Origin: an uncultured Bacteroidales bacterium
Lineage (GTDB): Bacteria > Bacteroidota > Bacteroidia > Bacteroidales > Muribaculaceae
Assembly (NCBI GenBank): GCA_900552315.1
Contig: URZM01000119.1
Coordinates: forward strand, 1-6,568
DNA: 6,568 nt
Reading direction: 5' to 3'
The notes under the pieces are model-generated. The model made no database searches. It was given only the letters and a program-made list of their open reading frames with translations, and was not told the origin of the DNA. Positions 1 through 6,413 of this stretch are shown here, piece by piece (within the stretch, counting starts at the first letter, position 1; every line of letters begins with the position of its first letter). Position numbers and translations under genes: made by a program.

Positions 1-1
1 C

Positions 2-1183
2 TCTCCCACTTTCGGCCTGGGCGCCGGCGACAATCCGGACAAGGGTCGCGAGGCCGCAGAGTTCTCCGCCGACGACATCCGCGACACCCTCAAGGATGAC
101 ACCAACATGGTGTTCATCACCGCCGGCATGGGAGGAGGCACCGGAACCGGCGCCGGCCCCGTGGTGGCGCGCATAGCCAAGGAGGCGGGCATGCTCACCA
201 TAGGCATAGTCACCATCCCCTTCTTCTTCGAGGGCGAGCGCAAGATACTAAAGGCCCTGGAGGGCGCCGAGGAGATGCGAAAGCATGTGGACTCGCTGCT
301 CATCATCAACAACGAGCGCCTCACCGAGATATACAAGGACCTCACCATAGTCAACGCCTTCTCCAAGGCCGACGACACCCTGGCCAACGCCACCCGCTCC
401 ATAGCCCAGATCATCAACACCGACGGATACATCAACGCCGACTTCAACGACGTGCGCACCACCCTGGAGAACTCCTCCACGGCCATCATATCCACCGGCT
501 ACGGCGAGGGGGAGCACCGCGTGACCAAGGCCATCGAGGACGCCCTCAACTCCCCGCTGCTGCGCAACTCCGACATACGCTCCTCCAAGCGCCTGCTCTT
601 CTACCTCTACTGCAACCCCAAGGCCGAGAACGTGGTGACCATGGCCGAGATGAACGAGATAACGCAGTTCAGCGCCAACCTCTCCAAGAACATAGGCATA
701 AAGTGGGGAGCCTGCTGGGACGAGTCCCTGGGCGAAAAGGTGAAGATGACAATCCTGGCGTCCGGATTCGACATATCCATAGCCGAGAAGAAGGACAATC
801 CCGACGAGGTGATAACCTTCAAGGCCGACAAGCAGGGGGACAAGGCGTCCAACACCCATGCGGGAGCCTCGAAGTCCGAGAAAGAGGACATCAAGATACG
901 AATAGCCTCCGAGTATGGCGAGGACAAGATGACAAGCCACAACCAGGACATGGCCCGCAAAAAGTATGTGGTGCTCAAGCCCTCGCAGTTCGACAACGAC
1001 GAGGTCATAGCCATGTTCGAGAAGATACCCTCCTACAACCGCGACTCGGCCACTACCGAGGCCATACGCCATATAGGCACCGTGACCGAGACCTACACCC
1101 CCGCCTCCGCGAGCGCCTCCGCGTCCGCGCCCAAGGGCACAGAGGAACAAAAACCGGCCCAGGCCAGGGAAATAACCTTCTGA
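2..1183 (+). CDS. ftsZ: Cell division GTPase FtsZ, 5'-truncated by the window edge
   Basis: FtsZ is the tubulin-like GTPase that polymerises into the cytoplasmic Z-ring and recruits the division machinery. The reading frame is open from base 2, so 393 residues are visible. Comparison with remembered E. coli FtsZ suggests about 65-80 N-terminal residues are missing. Seen in sequence: the LGAGDNP segment at the left edge; the GTP-binding tubulin signature GGGTGTG at 131-151; the HVDSLL(I)I strand; the catalytic T7 loop NADFND at 434-451, whose two Asp complete the neighbouring subunit's GTPase site; and the C-terminal tubulin-like domain through the TILASGFDIS strand near 750-780. A charged linker follows, then DEVIAMFEKIPSYNRD at 998-1045, which resembles the FtsZ C-terminal peptide that binds FtsA. 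After that come 45 more residues, including an Ala-Ser run at 1103-1129. The stop is TGA at 1181. Isoleucine codons are mostly ATA. Identity is essentially certain; the role of the extra tail is unknown. Confidence 0.97.
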   Translation, partial: SPTFGLGAGDNPDKGREAAEFSADDIRDTLKDDTNMVFITAGMGGGTGTGAGPVVARIAKEAGMLTIGIVTIPFFFEGERKILKALEGAEEMRKHVDSLLIINNERLTEIYKDLTIVNAFSKADDTLANATRSIAQIINTDGYINADFNDVRTTLENSSTAIISTGYGEGEHRVTKAIEDALNSPLLRNSDIRSSKRLLFYLYCNPKAENVVTMAEMNEITQFSANLSKNIGIKWGACWDESLGEKVKMTILASGFDISIAEKKDNPDEVITFKADKQGDKASNTHAGASKSEKEDIKIRIASEYGEDKMTSHNQDMARKKYVVLKPSQFDNDEVIAMFEKIPSYNRDSATTEAIRHIGTVTETYTPASASASASAPKGTEEQKPAQAREITF

Positions 1184-1252
1184 CATCCGACTCACGCCCT
1201 ATAACCACTCCCCTCTCTCATCGCTCTTGAAACTCTCAAAAAAGACAATAAA

Positions 1253-2899
1253 GTGAACACGAAATTTGAAATGGTGGCCAAGACCTTCCAGGGTCTTGAA
1301 GAAGTGCTCCGCGACGAGCTTATAGACCTGGGCGCGGAAAATGTGGAACTCGGCCGCAGGATGGTCTCCTTCGAGGGAGACCTGGCCATGCTCTACAAGG
1401 CCAACCTGTGTCTGCGCACCGCCCTGCGCGTGCTCAAGCCCATAGCCAAATTCAGCGCCTCGGACCCCGACGAGCTCTACGACTTCGTGCGTGACTTCGA
1501 GTGGGACACACTCATGACCCCCGACTCCACCTTCGCCATCGACTCCACGGTGAACAGCGCGGAGTTCCCCCACTCCAAATTTGTGACTTACCGCGTCAAG
1601 GACGGCATAGTGGACTATTTCAACGACAAGTACCGCCGCCGTCCCTCCATACGCCTCTCCGGGGCAGACGTGCAGCTCAACGTCCACATCAGCGACAACC
1701 GCATCACCATCTCGCTCGACTCCTCGGGCGAACCCCTCAACAAGCGCGGCTACCGCGTGGCCCAGACCGAGGCTCCCATCAACGAGGTGCTCGCCGCCGG
1801 CCTTATACTCAAGACCGGCTGGCGTGGCGACTGCGACCTGGTGGACCCCATGTGCGGCTCAGGCACCTTCCTCATAGAGGCCGCCCTCATAGCCGCCAAC
1901 ATCAACCCGGGCGTATTCCGCCAGAACTACGCTTTCGAGTCCTGGCCCGACTTCGACAAGGAGCTGTTCGAGGAACTGTACAACGACGACTCGGCCGAGC
2001 GTGACCCCACATGCCGCATCTACGGCGGCGACATAGCCCGCGAGGCGGTGGCCGCCACGCAGAAGAACCTGCACGCCGCCGGAGTGGACGACTATGTGGA
2101 GGTGGAGTGCAAGCCCTTCCAGGACTGGACAGAGCCTCCCTTCGAGGGGATGCTCATAACCAACCCCCCATACGGCGAGCGCCTCAAGGCCGGCGACATA
2201 GAGGGACTCTACAAGCAGATAGGAAACACCCTGAAACGTTATTTCAAAGGATACCACGCCTGGATACTCGGCTACCGCGACGAGCATTTCCACGAGATAG
2301 GGCTCAAGGCCGGGGTCACCTTCCCGGTGCTCAACGGCGCCCTGGAGTGCCAGATGAGGGAATACGTTCTGTTCGAAGGCAGCTACGCCGATTTCAAGAC
2401 CGCCGGAGGCACCGTGGCCAACACCGACTTCCACCGCGAGGCCAAGCCGAAAGTGCATCGTGCATCCGACGAGGAGTGGGCAAAGGAAATACGCAAGTTC
2501 GGCGGCTCAAAGACCGACAGGCACAACGACAAGCGCCGCGAGAGCGAACGCCGCGAGTTCAAGAAAGACCGCCGCGAGTTCCCAGACAAGGGCCGTGGAG
2601 CAAAGCCCAAGGGTTCCGGCAAGGACTCCTTCCGAGGAGGCAAGCCCGACCGCGACTTCAAGTCCAAGGATTTCAAGCACAGGGATTTCAAGGGCAAGGA
2701 CTTCAAGGGCAACGGCTTCAAGCCGGAGCGCAGAGAAGAGAGAGGCGAGGCGGACCGCTTCCAGAAACGCCGCGAGGGGGTGCATTTCGATGCCAAATCG
2801 CCCGGCATATCGCGCGCCAACGAGACCCGGTTCGCTCCGGAAGGCCGCACAATGCGCTCACGCAAGGGCTGGAAAAAACAAAACCCTGCCGAGGACTGA
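1253..2899 (+). CDS. rlmL: THUMP-domain class I SAM-dependent RNA methyltransferase, RlmL/YpsC-like (23S rRNA guanine-N2)
   Basis: This protein of 548 residues is predicted to transfer a methyl group from S-adenosylmethionine to N2 of a guanine in RNA, most likely 23S rRNA by analogy with the N-terminal half of E. coli RlmL (m2G2445). Seen: an N-terminal region with a THUMP RNA-binding domain (roughly residues 45-160); a UPF0020-type Rossmann methyltransferase domain (about 165-376) with SAM-binding DPMCGSGTF at 198-206 and the catalytic NPPY at 304-307; then a basic, low-complexity tail from about 377 to 548. The RlmK half found in the E. coli fusion is absent, as in B. subtilis YpsC. The start is GTG at 1253, 69 bases after ftsZ; it keeps the N(T)KFEMVAKTFQGLEE opening that I recall in related proteins, whereas the next candidate, ATG at 1271, would remove part of it. 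No clear promoter is seen in the gap. The family is certain; the exact RNA target, and so the symbol, is inferred. A tRNA guanine-N2 methyltransferase of the TrmN type is the main alternative. Confidence 0.9.
   Translation: MNTKFEMVAKTFQGLEEVLRDELIDLGAENVELGRRMVSFEGDLAMLYKANLCLRTALRVLKPIAKFSASDPDELYDFVRDFEWDTLMTPDSTFAIDSTVNSAEFPHSKFVTYRVKDGIVDYFNDKYRRRPSIRLSGADVQLNVHISDNRITISLDSSGEPLNKRGYRVAQTEAPINEVLAAGLILKTGWRGDCDLVDPMCGSGTFLIEAALIAANINPGVFRQNYAFESWPDFDKELFEELYNDDSAERDPTCRIYGGDIAREAVAATQKNLHAAGVDDYVEVECKPFQDWTEPPFEGMLITNPPYGERLKAGDIEGLYKQIGNTLKRYFKGYHAWILGYRDEHFHEIGLKAGVTFPVLNGALECQMREYVLFEGSYADFKTAGGTVANTDFHREAKPKVHRASDEEWAKEIRKFGGSKTDRHNDKRRESERREFKKDRREFPDKGRGAKPKGSGKDSFRGGKPDRDFKSKDFKHRDFKGKDFKGNGFKPERREERGEADRFQKRREGVHFDAKSPGISRANETRFAPEGRTMRSRKGWKKQNPAED
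2654..2722 (+). repeat. 15-bp in-frame tandem repeat encoding DFKxx pentapeptides
   Basis: Four full units and one partial unit of 15 bases each lie inside the basic tail of the methyltransferase. They encode DFKSK, DFKHR, DFKGK, DFKGN and GFK (residues 468-490). Each unit starts with GAYTTCAAG, except the last, which starts with GGC. The array adds positive charge with one aromatic residue per unit, suiting an RNA-contacting disordered extension. Such arrays are prone to copy-number change by slippage. The repeat is directly visible; its role is inferred. Confidence 0.85.
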
Positions 2900-2951
2900 C
2901 CGGTGCCTCCCCCCCGCAAGTGTACCATTACAATAACCTCCTAATTTCCTA

Positions 2952-4223
2952 ATGATGAAAGATATAATCAACATACTCCTCCTCGGCTCAGGCGGCCGCG
3001 AATGTGCCATCGCCTGGAAGCTAAGCCAAAGCCCGCGTCTGGGCAAACTCTATGTGGCACCCGGAAACGCCGCGCGCTACGGCACGAGTGTGGATCTCGA
3101 CCCGCTCGACTTTCCTGCCGTAGCCAGTTTCGTGGAATCCCACGACATCGACATGATAGTCGTAGGCCCCGAGGTGCCGCTCGTGGAGGGAATCACGGAT
3201 TTCTTCGCCGAGTCCCCGGTCAAGGTGATAGGCCCGTGCAAGGCCGGCGCAAGGCTTGAGGGCAGCAAGGAATATGCCAAGGAATTCATGGTGGGCAACG
3301 GCATACCCACGGCCCGCTTCATGAGCGTGACACAGGAGACCCTGGAGCAAGGCATACATTTCCTGGAGAGCCTGCAGCCTCCCTACGTACTGAAAGCCGA
3401 CGGACTGGCCGCAGGCAAGGGCGTGGTGATAGTGCCCACCCTGGCCGATGCCAAAGACACCTTGACCGACATGCTCGAAGGCATGTTCGGCAACGCGTCA
3501 GCAACGGTGGTCATCGAGGAGTTCCTGTCCGGCATCGAGTGCTCGGTGTTCGTGGCCACCGACGGCGAAGACTACAAGATACTGCCTGTGGCGAAAGACT
3601 ACAAGAGAATAGGGGAGGGGGACACCGGACCCAACACCGGCGGCATGGGTTCGGTAAGTCCCGTGCCCTTCGCCGACCCCTCTTTCATGGAAAAGGTAAC
3701 CTCCCGCATCATAGAGCCCACCCTGGCCGGCCTTAAGGCCGAAGGGATAACATACAAGGGCTTCATCTTCCTGGGTCTCATGAACGTGGACGGCGAGCCT
3801 TTCGTCATCGAGTACAACGTCCGTATGGGCGATCCGGAGACCGAAGTGGTGATGCCCCGCCTGCGCTCAGACCTCATTGACTTGCTTGAGGGTATAGCCG
3901 ACTCCACTCTCGGCATAAAGCAAGTGGAGGAGGACCCGCGCGCCGCCGTGGCCGTGATGCTCGTATCGCAAGGATATCCCGGCTCATACGAGAAGGGCAA
4001 GGTCATGACCATCCCGGCAACGATGCCGGACGATGTGCTGTGCTTCCATGCCGGCACCAAGGCGCTGGGAGAGAGTGTGCTGACGGCCGGTGGCCGTGTC
4101 ATGGCTCTAACAGCCTACGGCGACACGATAGCCCAGGCCGCAGAGAAGGCCCGCGAGGCAGCCGCAGCGGTAGAGTTCGACGGACGCTTCTTCCGCCGCG
4201 ACATAGCCAAAGACCTGATGTGA
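2952..4223 (+). CDS. purD: Phosphoribosylamine--glycine ligase (GAR synthetase)
   Basis: PurD joins 5-phosphoribosylamine and glycine with ATP to give glycinamide ribonucleotide, the second step of de novo purine synthesis, in the cytosol. The 423-residue length is normal for a monofunctional PurD. Seen in order: the N-terminal domain opening with the glycine-rich LLGSGGRE at about residues 10-17; the ATP-grasp core with LKADGLAAGKG at 147-157; the family signature GPNTGGMGS at 226-234; the metal-binding EYN at 287-289 followed by RMGDPETE at 291-298; and the C-terminal domain ending at TGA 4221. An in-frame TAA at 2934-2936 makes ATG 2952 the first possible ATG; ATG 2955 is an equally plausible start. 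No Shine-Dalgarno sequence is apparent in the 52-base AT-rich gap after the methyltransferase gene. One oddity is that the usual GGREHA reads GGRECA, with Cys18 in place of His. The next gene begins 31 bases downstream, so co-transcription is likely. Confidence 0.97.
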   Translation: MMKDIINILLLGSGGRECAIAWKLSQSPRLGKLYVAPGNAARYGTSVDLDPLDFPAVASFVESHDIDMIVVGPEVPLVEGITDFFAESPVKVIGPCKAGARLEGSKEYAKEFMVGNGIPTARFMSVTQETLEQGIHFLESLQPPYVLKADGLAAGKGVVIVPTLADAKDTLTDMLEGMFGNASATVVIEEFLSGIECSVFVATDGEDYKILPVAKDYKRIGEGDTGPNTGGMGSVSPVPFADPSFMEKVTSRIIEPTLAGLKAEGITYKGFIFLGLMNVDGEPFVIEYNVRMGDPETEVVMPRLRSDLIDLLEGIADSTLGIKQVEEDPRAAVAVMLVSQGYPGSYEKGKVMTIPATMPDDVLCFHAGTKALGESVLTAGGRVMALTAYGDTIAQAAEKAREAAAAVEFDGRFFRRDIAKDLM

Positions 4224-4235
4224 CACATCACCGCT

Positions 4236-4240
4236 GGAGG
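4236..4240 (+). promoter_or_regulatory. Possible Shine-Dalgarno GGAGG upstream of the membrane-protein gene
   Basis: GGAGG lies in the short purD-membrane gene gap, with 14 bases before the GTG start at 4255. The sequence matches a Shine-Dalgarno core, but the spacing is longer than the usual 5-9 bases and Bacteroidota rarely depend on this signal. It may be a chance occurrence. Confidence 0.25.
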
Positions 4241-4254
4241 TTTACACCACACAC

Positions 4255-5247
4255 GTGCTGACTCGCAACTCATATCTGGCAAACACAATCCTGGGAGGTT
4301 CCGTAGGCCTGGCCATAGGCATACTGATCTATGCCGCCATGACCTGGGGCGCCGTCTCAGTGATACAAGACGCTCCGCTGGAAGGATGCGCCGGGGTCTG
4401 TTTCCCCTCGCCAAACCAGTGGAGCCTGCCCCCGTACGTGTCTTTCGGCGTGTCAGTGGCGCTCACGTGCCTGTGTGTCTTGCTCTCTATCAGCCTGAAC
4501 ACCCGATTCACGCTTATTCCCGGCACAAGTGTACTGTACGCCTCTCTCTACCTGCTGGCGGCCGGCTCGGTGCCATGGGTCGCCCCCAGGCTCTCCTCGG
4601 CCATTATCCTGCTCGGAGGCACACTGGTATGCACGCACCTGCTTTTCGCCCTCTACGGCCGCAGGAACGCCTCCCAAGGCATGTTCGTCATATTCTCCAC
4701 CCTCGCGTGGGGAGCCATGATCCAGTATGCCTTCATAATGCTGATGCCTATATTCATGCTCGGGGCGATATTCCTGGGCGTGTTCCGCCTGCGCGAGATA
4801 GTGGGCGCGTTGCTCGGCATAGCGACCCCGTTCTGGATAGTGCTGGGACTTGGAATCGTGTCCCCGCACTCGTTCACGCTGCCCACGCTCACCAATCTGT
4901 TCACAGGCTACACCGACCCCGGGCCGCTCTTCTTCATGATGCTTGGACAGGCGTTCACAGCCCTGCTGCTGCTCGTCCTCACAGCCTCAAACGCGCTGGT
5001 TCCGCCCACCACCGGGCAGCAGCACCGCTCCTGCATAGCCTTCATGAACCTGCTCGGCATAGCCATGGTGTGGTTCATGCTCTTTGACTACACGAACCTG
5101 CTGGCCTACACCTCCGTGCTGGCCTTCTGCCTGGGATTCCAGGCCGCGCGCTACGCGGCCATACCCCGCCACAGGTTCGCGTACCTGCCCACACTCATAG
5201 CCATCCCGGCTTACATAGCCATCTACATCCTCACACTCACGCAATGA
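4255..5247 (+). CDS. Polytopic inner-membrane protein of unknown function, DUF6427-like
   Basis: This 330-residue, very hydrophobic protein has no catalytic motif I can recognise. By eye there are about nine or ten membrane segments, near residues 9-31, 61-82, 86-108, 113-134, 143-177 (one long or two short), 183-203, 222-247, 260-278, 281-300 and 309-328. A Cys45-x3-Cys49 pair lies in the loop between the first two. The LNTRFTLIPGTS segment (81-92) and the FRLREIVGALLGIATPFW segment (177-194) recall Bacteroidota DUF6427 proteins, which I remember occurring near purD in Flavobacteria; this assignment is from memory and tentative. GTG at 4255 is the likeliest start: it lies just past the purD stop and places a short polar stretch before the first membrane helix. 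The 3' end overlaps pdxB by ATGA (5244-5247), implying translational coupling. A transporter or envelope-assembly role is possible, but nothing in the sequence decides it. Confidence 0.85.
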   Translation: MLTRNSYLANTILGGSVGLAIGILIYAAMTWGAVSVIQDAPLEGCAGVCFPSPNQWSLPPYVSFGVSVALTCLCVLLSISLNTRFTLIPGTSVLYASLYLLAAGSVPWVAPRLSSAIILLGGTLVCTHLLFALYGRRNASQGMFVIFSTLAWGAMIQYAFIMLMPIFMLGAIFLGVFRLREIVGALLGIATPFWIVLGLGIVSPHSFTLPTLTNLFTGYTDPGPLFFMMLGQAFTALLLLVLTASNALVPPTTGQQHRSCIAFMNLLGIAMVWFMLFDYTNLLAYTSVLAFCLGFQAARYAAIPRHRFAYLPTLIAIPAYIAIYILTLTQ

Positions 5248-6272
5248 AAATAGTAGCCGACCGGTTCATACCCTTCCTGCAAGGCCGTCTCGAGCCTTTT
5301 GCCGAAATCGAGTTCATACATCCCGACTCCTTCAGTCCCGAGACCATAAAAGGGGCCGACGCCCTGCTCATACGCACACGCACCCGATGCGGGGCGCCCC
5401 TGCTCGAAGGCTCCTCGGTAAAGATGATAGCCACAGCCACCATAGGCATGGACCAGTTCGACCTGCCGTGGTGCGCCGCGCATGGCATAGCCACCTTCAA
5501 CTCTCCTGGGTGCAACGCCTCCGCCGTGGCGCAATACGTATGGAGTTCGCTGCTACATATAGGAATCGACCCGAAAGGGCTAAAGATAGGAGTGGTGGGC
5601 CATGGCAACGTGGGCACTATAGTGGCCGACTGGGGGCGCAAGCTCGGCGCCCAGGTGCTGGTGTGCGACCCGCCCAAGGCCGAGACAGGGCAGGGTAGAG
5701 GCTACATCTCCCTGCGAGATCTCGTGTCTCAGGTCGATGTTGTGACACTCCACACGCCCCTCACCCGCAGCGGAGAGCATCCCACATTCCACATGATAGA
5801 CCGCGAAATCCTCTCCCTGATGCCTAAGGGAGCCGTTCTCGTCAACGCGGCGCGCGGTCCGGTGGTGGACAGCGCGGCGGTGGCCGAAAAGGCCCTGAGC
5901 GGCTCCTTGAGGCTCGTCACCGATGTCTGGGAGGGGGAACCAGACCGCCTCAACCCAGTGATACTGGAGAAGAGCGAGGTGGCCACGCCCCACATAGCCG
6001 GCTATTCCCTGCAAGGCAAGCAGAGAGCCACACGCATGATTATCGAGTCCGTGGGGCGTACATTCGGCATACCCGTGGCACGACGCGAGGGAGAGCCGGG
6101 CGTGAAGGTATGGGACCTGCCCGCGCCCTACACCCCGTGGCCGCAGGTCACCGCCGCCGACATAAAGGCAAGCTACGCCCCCCTGGCCGAGACAGCCAGG
6201 CTGAAAGCCGACCCCGCCTGCTTCGAGACCTGGAGAGACAGCTACGACTACCGCCCCGAGCTATACCTCTGA
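5244..6272 (+). CDS. pdxB: 4-phosphoerythronate dehydrogenase (vitamin B6 synthesis)
   Basis: PdxB oxidises 4-phospho-D-erythronate to 2-oxo-3-hydroxy-4-phosphobutanoate, the second step of the deoxyxylulose-5-phosphate-dependent route to pyridoxal phosphate, in the cytosol. The protein has 342 residues, somewhat shorter than E. coli PdxB. Seen: the N-terminal half of the substrate domain with ATATIGMDQFD and the SPGCNASAVAQYVWSSLL stretch typical of PdxB rather than other D-2-hydroxyacid dehydrogenases; the NAD-binding loop GHGNVG at 119-124; and the catalytic triad Arg204 (NAARGPVVD), Glu232 (DVWEGEP) and His250 (TPHIAGYS), spaced nearly as in E. coli. A C-terminal dimerisation segment follows, ending at TGA 6270. 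The ATG at 5244 overlaps the stop of the upstream membrane gene by four bases, so it is probably translated by coupling. The CNA and HIAGYSLQGK motifs favour PdxB over SerA or GhrB. Confidence 0.96.
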   Translation: MKIVADRFIPFLQGRLEPFAEIEFIHPDSFSPETIKGADALLIRTRTRCGAPLLEGSSVKMIATATIGMDQFDLPWCAAHGIATFNSPGCNASAVAQYVWSSLLHIGIDPKGLKIGVVGHGNVGTIVADWGRKLGAQVLVCDPPKAETGQGRGYISLRDLVSQVDVVTLHTPLTRSGEHPTFHMIDREILSLMPKGAVLVNAARGPVVDSAAVAEKALSGSLRLVTDVWEGEPDRLNPVILEKSEVATPHIAGYSLQGKQRATRMIIESVGRTFGIPVARREGEPGVKVWDLPAPYTPWPQVTAADIKASYAPLAETARLKADPACFETWRDSYDYRPELYL

Positions 6273-6297
6273 CCCACAGCCCATTTAGCGAACAACC

Positions 6298-6320
6298 ATT
6301 GCCAAATTATTGATTGCCAA
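6298..6320 (+). repeat. Short direct repeat ATTGCCAA, two copies
   Basis: The octamer ATTGCCAA occurs at 6298-6305 and again at 6313-6320, a 15-base period, between the end of pdxB and the palindromic element. A related CCATTGGCCAAA lies at 6518-6529, differing from CCATTGCCAAA at 6296-6306 by one inserted G. Eight-base repeats can arise by chance; no function is assigned. Confidence 0.5.
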
Positions 6321-6325
6321 CGACT

Positions 6326-6413
6326 TGTAGGGATGCACCCCGGTGCATCCGTTCTGCCGTTATGATGCCGACAATTCCAGTGTTCAGCGGATGCACCGGG
6401 GTGCATCCCTACA
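6326..6413. repeat. Nested palindromic intergenic repeat (26-bp perfect inverted repeat, REP/BIME- or MITE-like)
   Basis: The left arm (6326-6351) and right arm (6388-6413) are perfect reverse complements over 26 bases, separated by 36 bases. The outer end of the left arm reads TGTAGGG. Each arm is itself nearly palindromic: GGATGCACC and GGTGCATCC flank CC at 6331-6350, and flank GG at 6389-6408. The DNA or transcript could therefore fold either as one long hairpin or as two small ones. No run of T follows either arm, so a classical Rho-independent terminator is not supported, although the structure could protect or end the pdxB transcript. Small dispersed repeats with TGTAGGG ends and a palindromic core are known in many bacteria and some are moved by RAYT-type transposases. 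No transposase is present here, and membership of such a family is an inference. Confidence 0.9.

Noticed and set aside
248..1195. Long minus-strand open frame of 315 codons opposite ftsZ
   Set aside because: Its predicted protein is dominated by Gly, Val and Leu with no recognisable domain. It lies wholly opposite a certain ftsZ, and such frames are expected on the antisense of GC-rich codons.
2942..2949. TAATTTCC resembling the Bacteroides -7 promoter element TAnnTTTG
   Set aside because: It lies immediately before the purD ATG, leaving no room for a leader. Its last bases do not match and no TTTG -33 element is placed correctly.
2900..2951. Riboswitch or purine-responsive leader before purD
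   Set aside because: The gap is only 52 bases and shows no stable hairpin, too short for a known purine or PRPP riboswitch aptamer.
2011..2952. Plus-strand open frame of 313 codons overlapping the methyltransferase gene
   Set aside because: Its product is an Arg/Pro/Gln-rich frame-shifted reading of the methyltransferase, with no family motif. The overlapped gene has all its catalytic motifs in the correct frame.
4386..5087. Plus-strand open frame of 233 codons inside the membrane-protein gene
   Set aside because: It is rich in His, Arg and Pro without domain signals. The overlapping frame gives regular hydrophobic segments and a coupled overlap with pdxB, so it is the real one.
6326..6413. 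Possible CRISPR array
   Set aside because: Only two copies are present and they are inverted, not direct. There is a single spacer and no cas gene nearby.
6326..6413. Rho-independent terminator for pdxB
   Set aside because: The stems are strong but no T-tract follows on either strand, so a classical intrinsic terminator is not supported.
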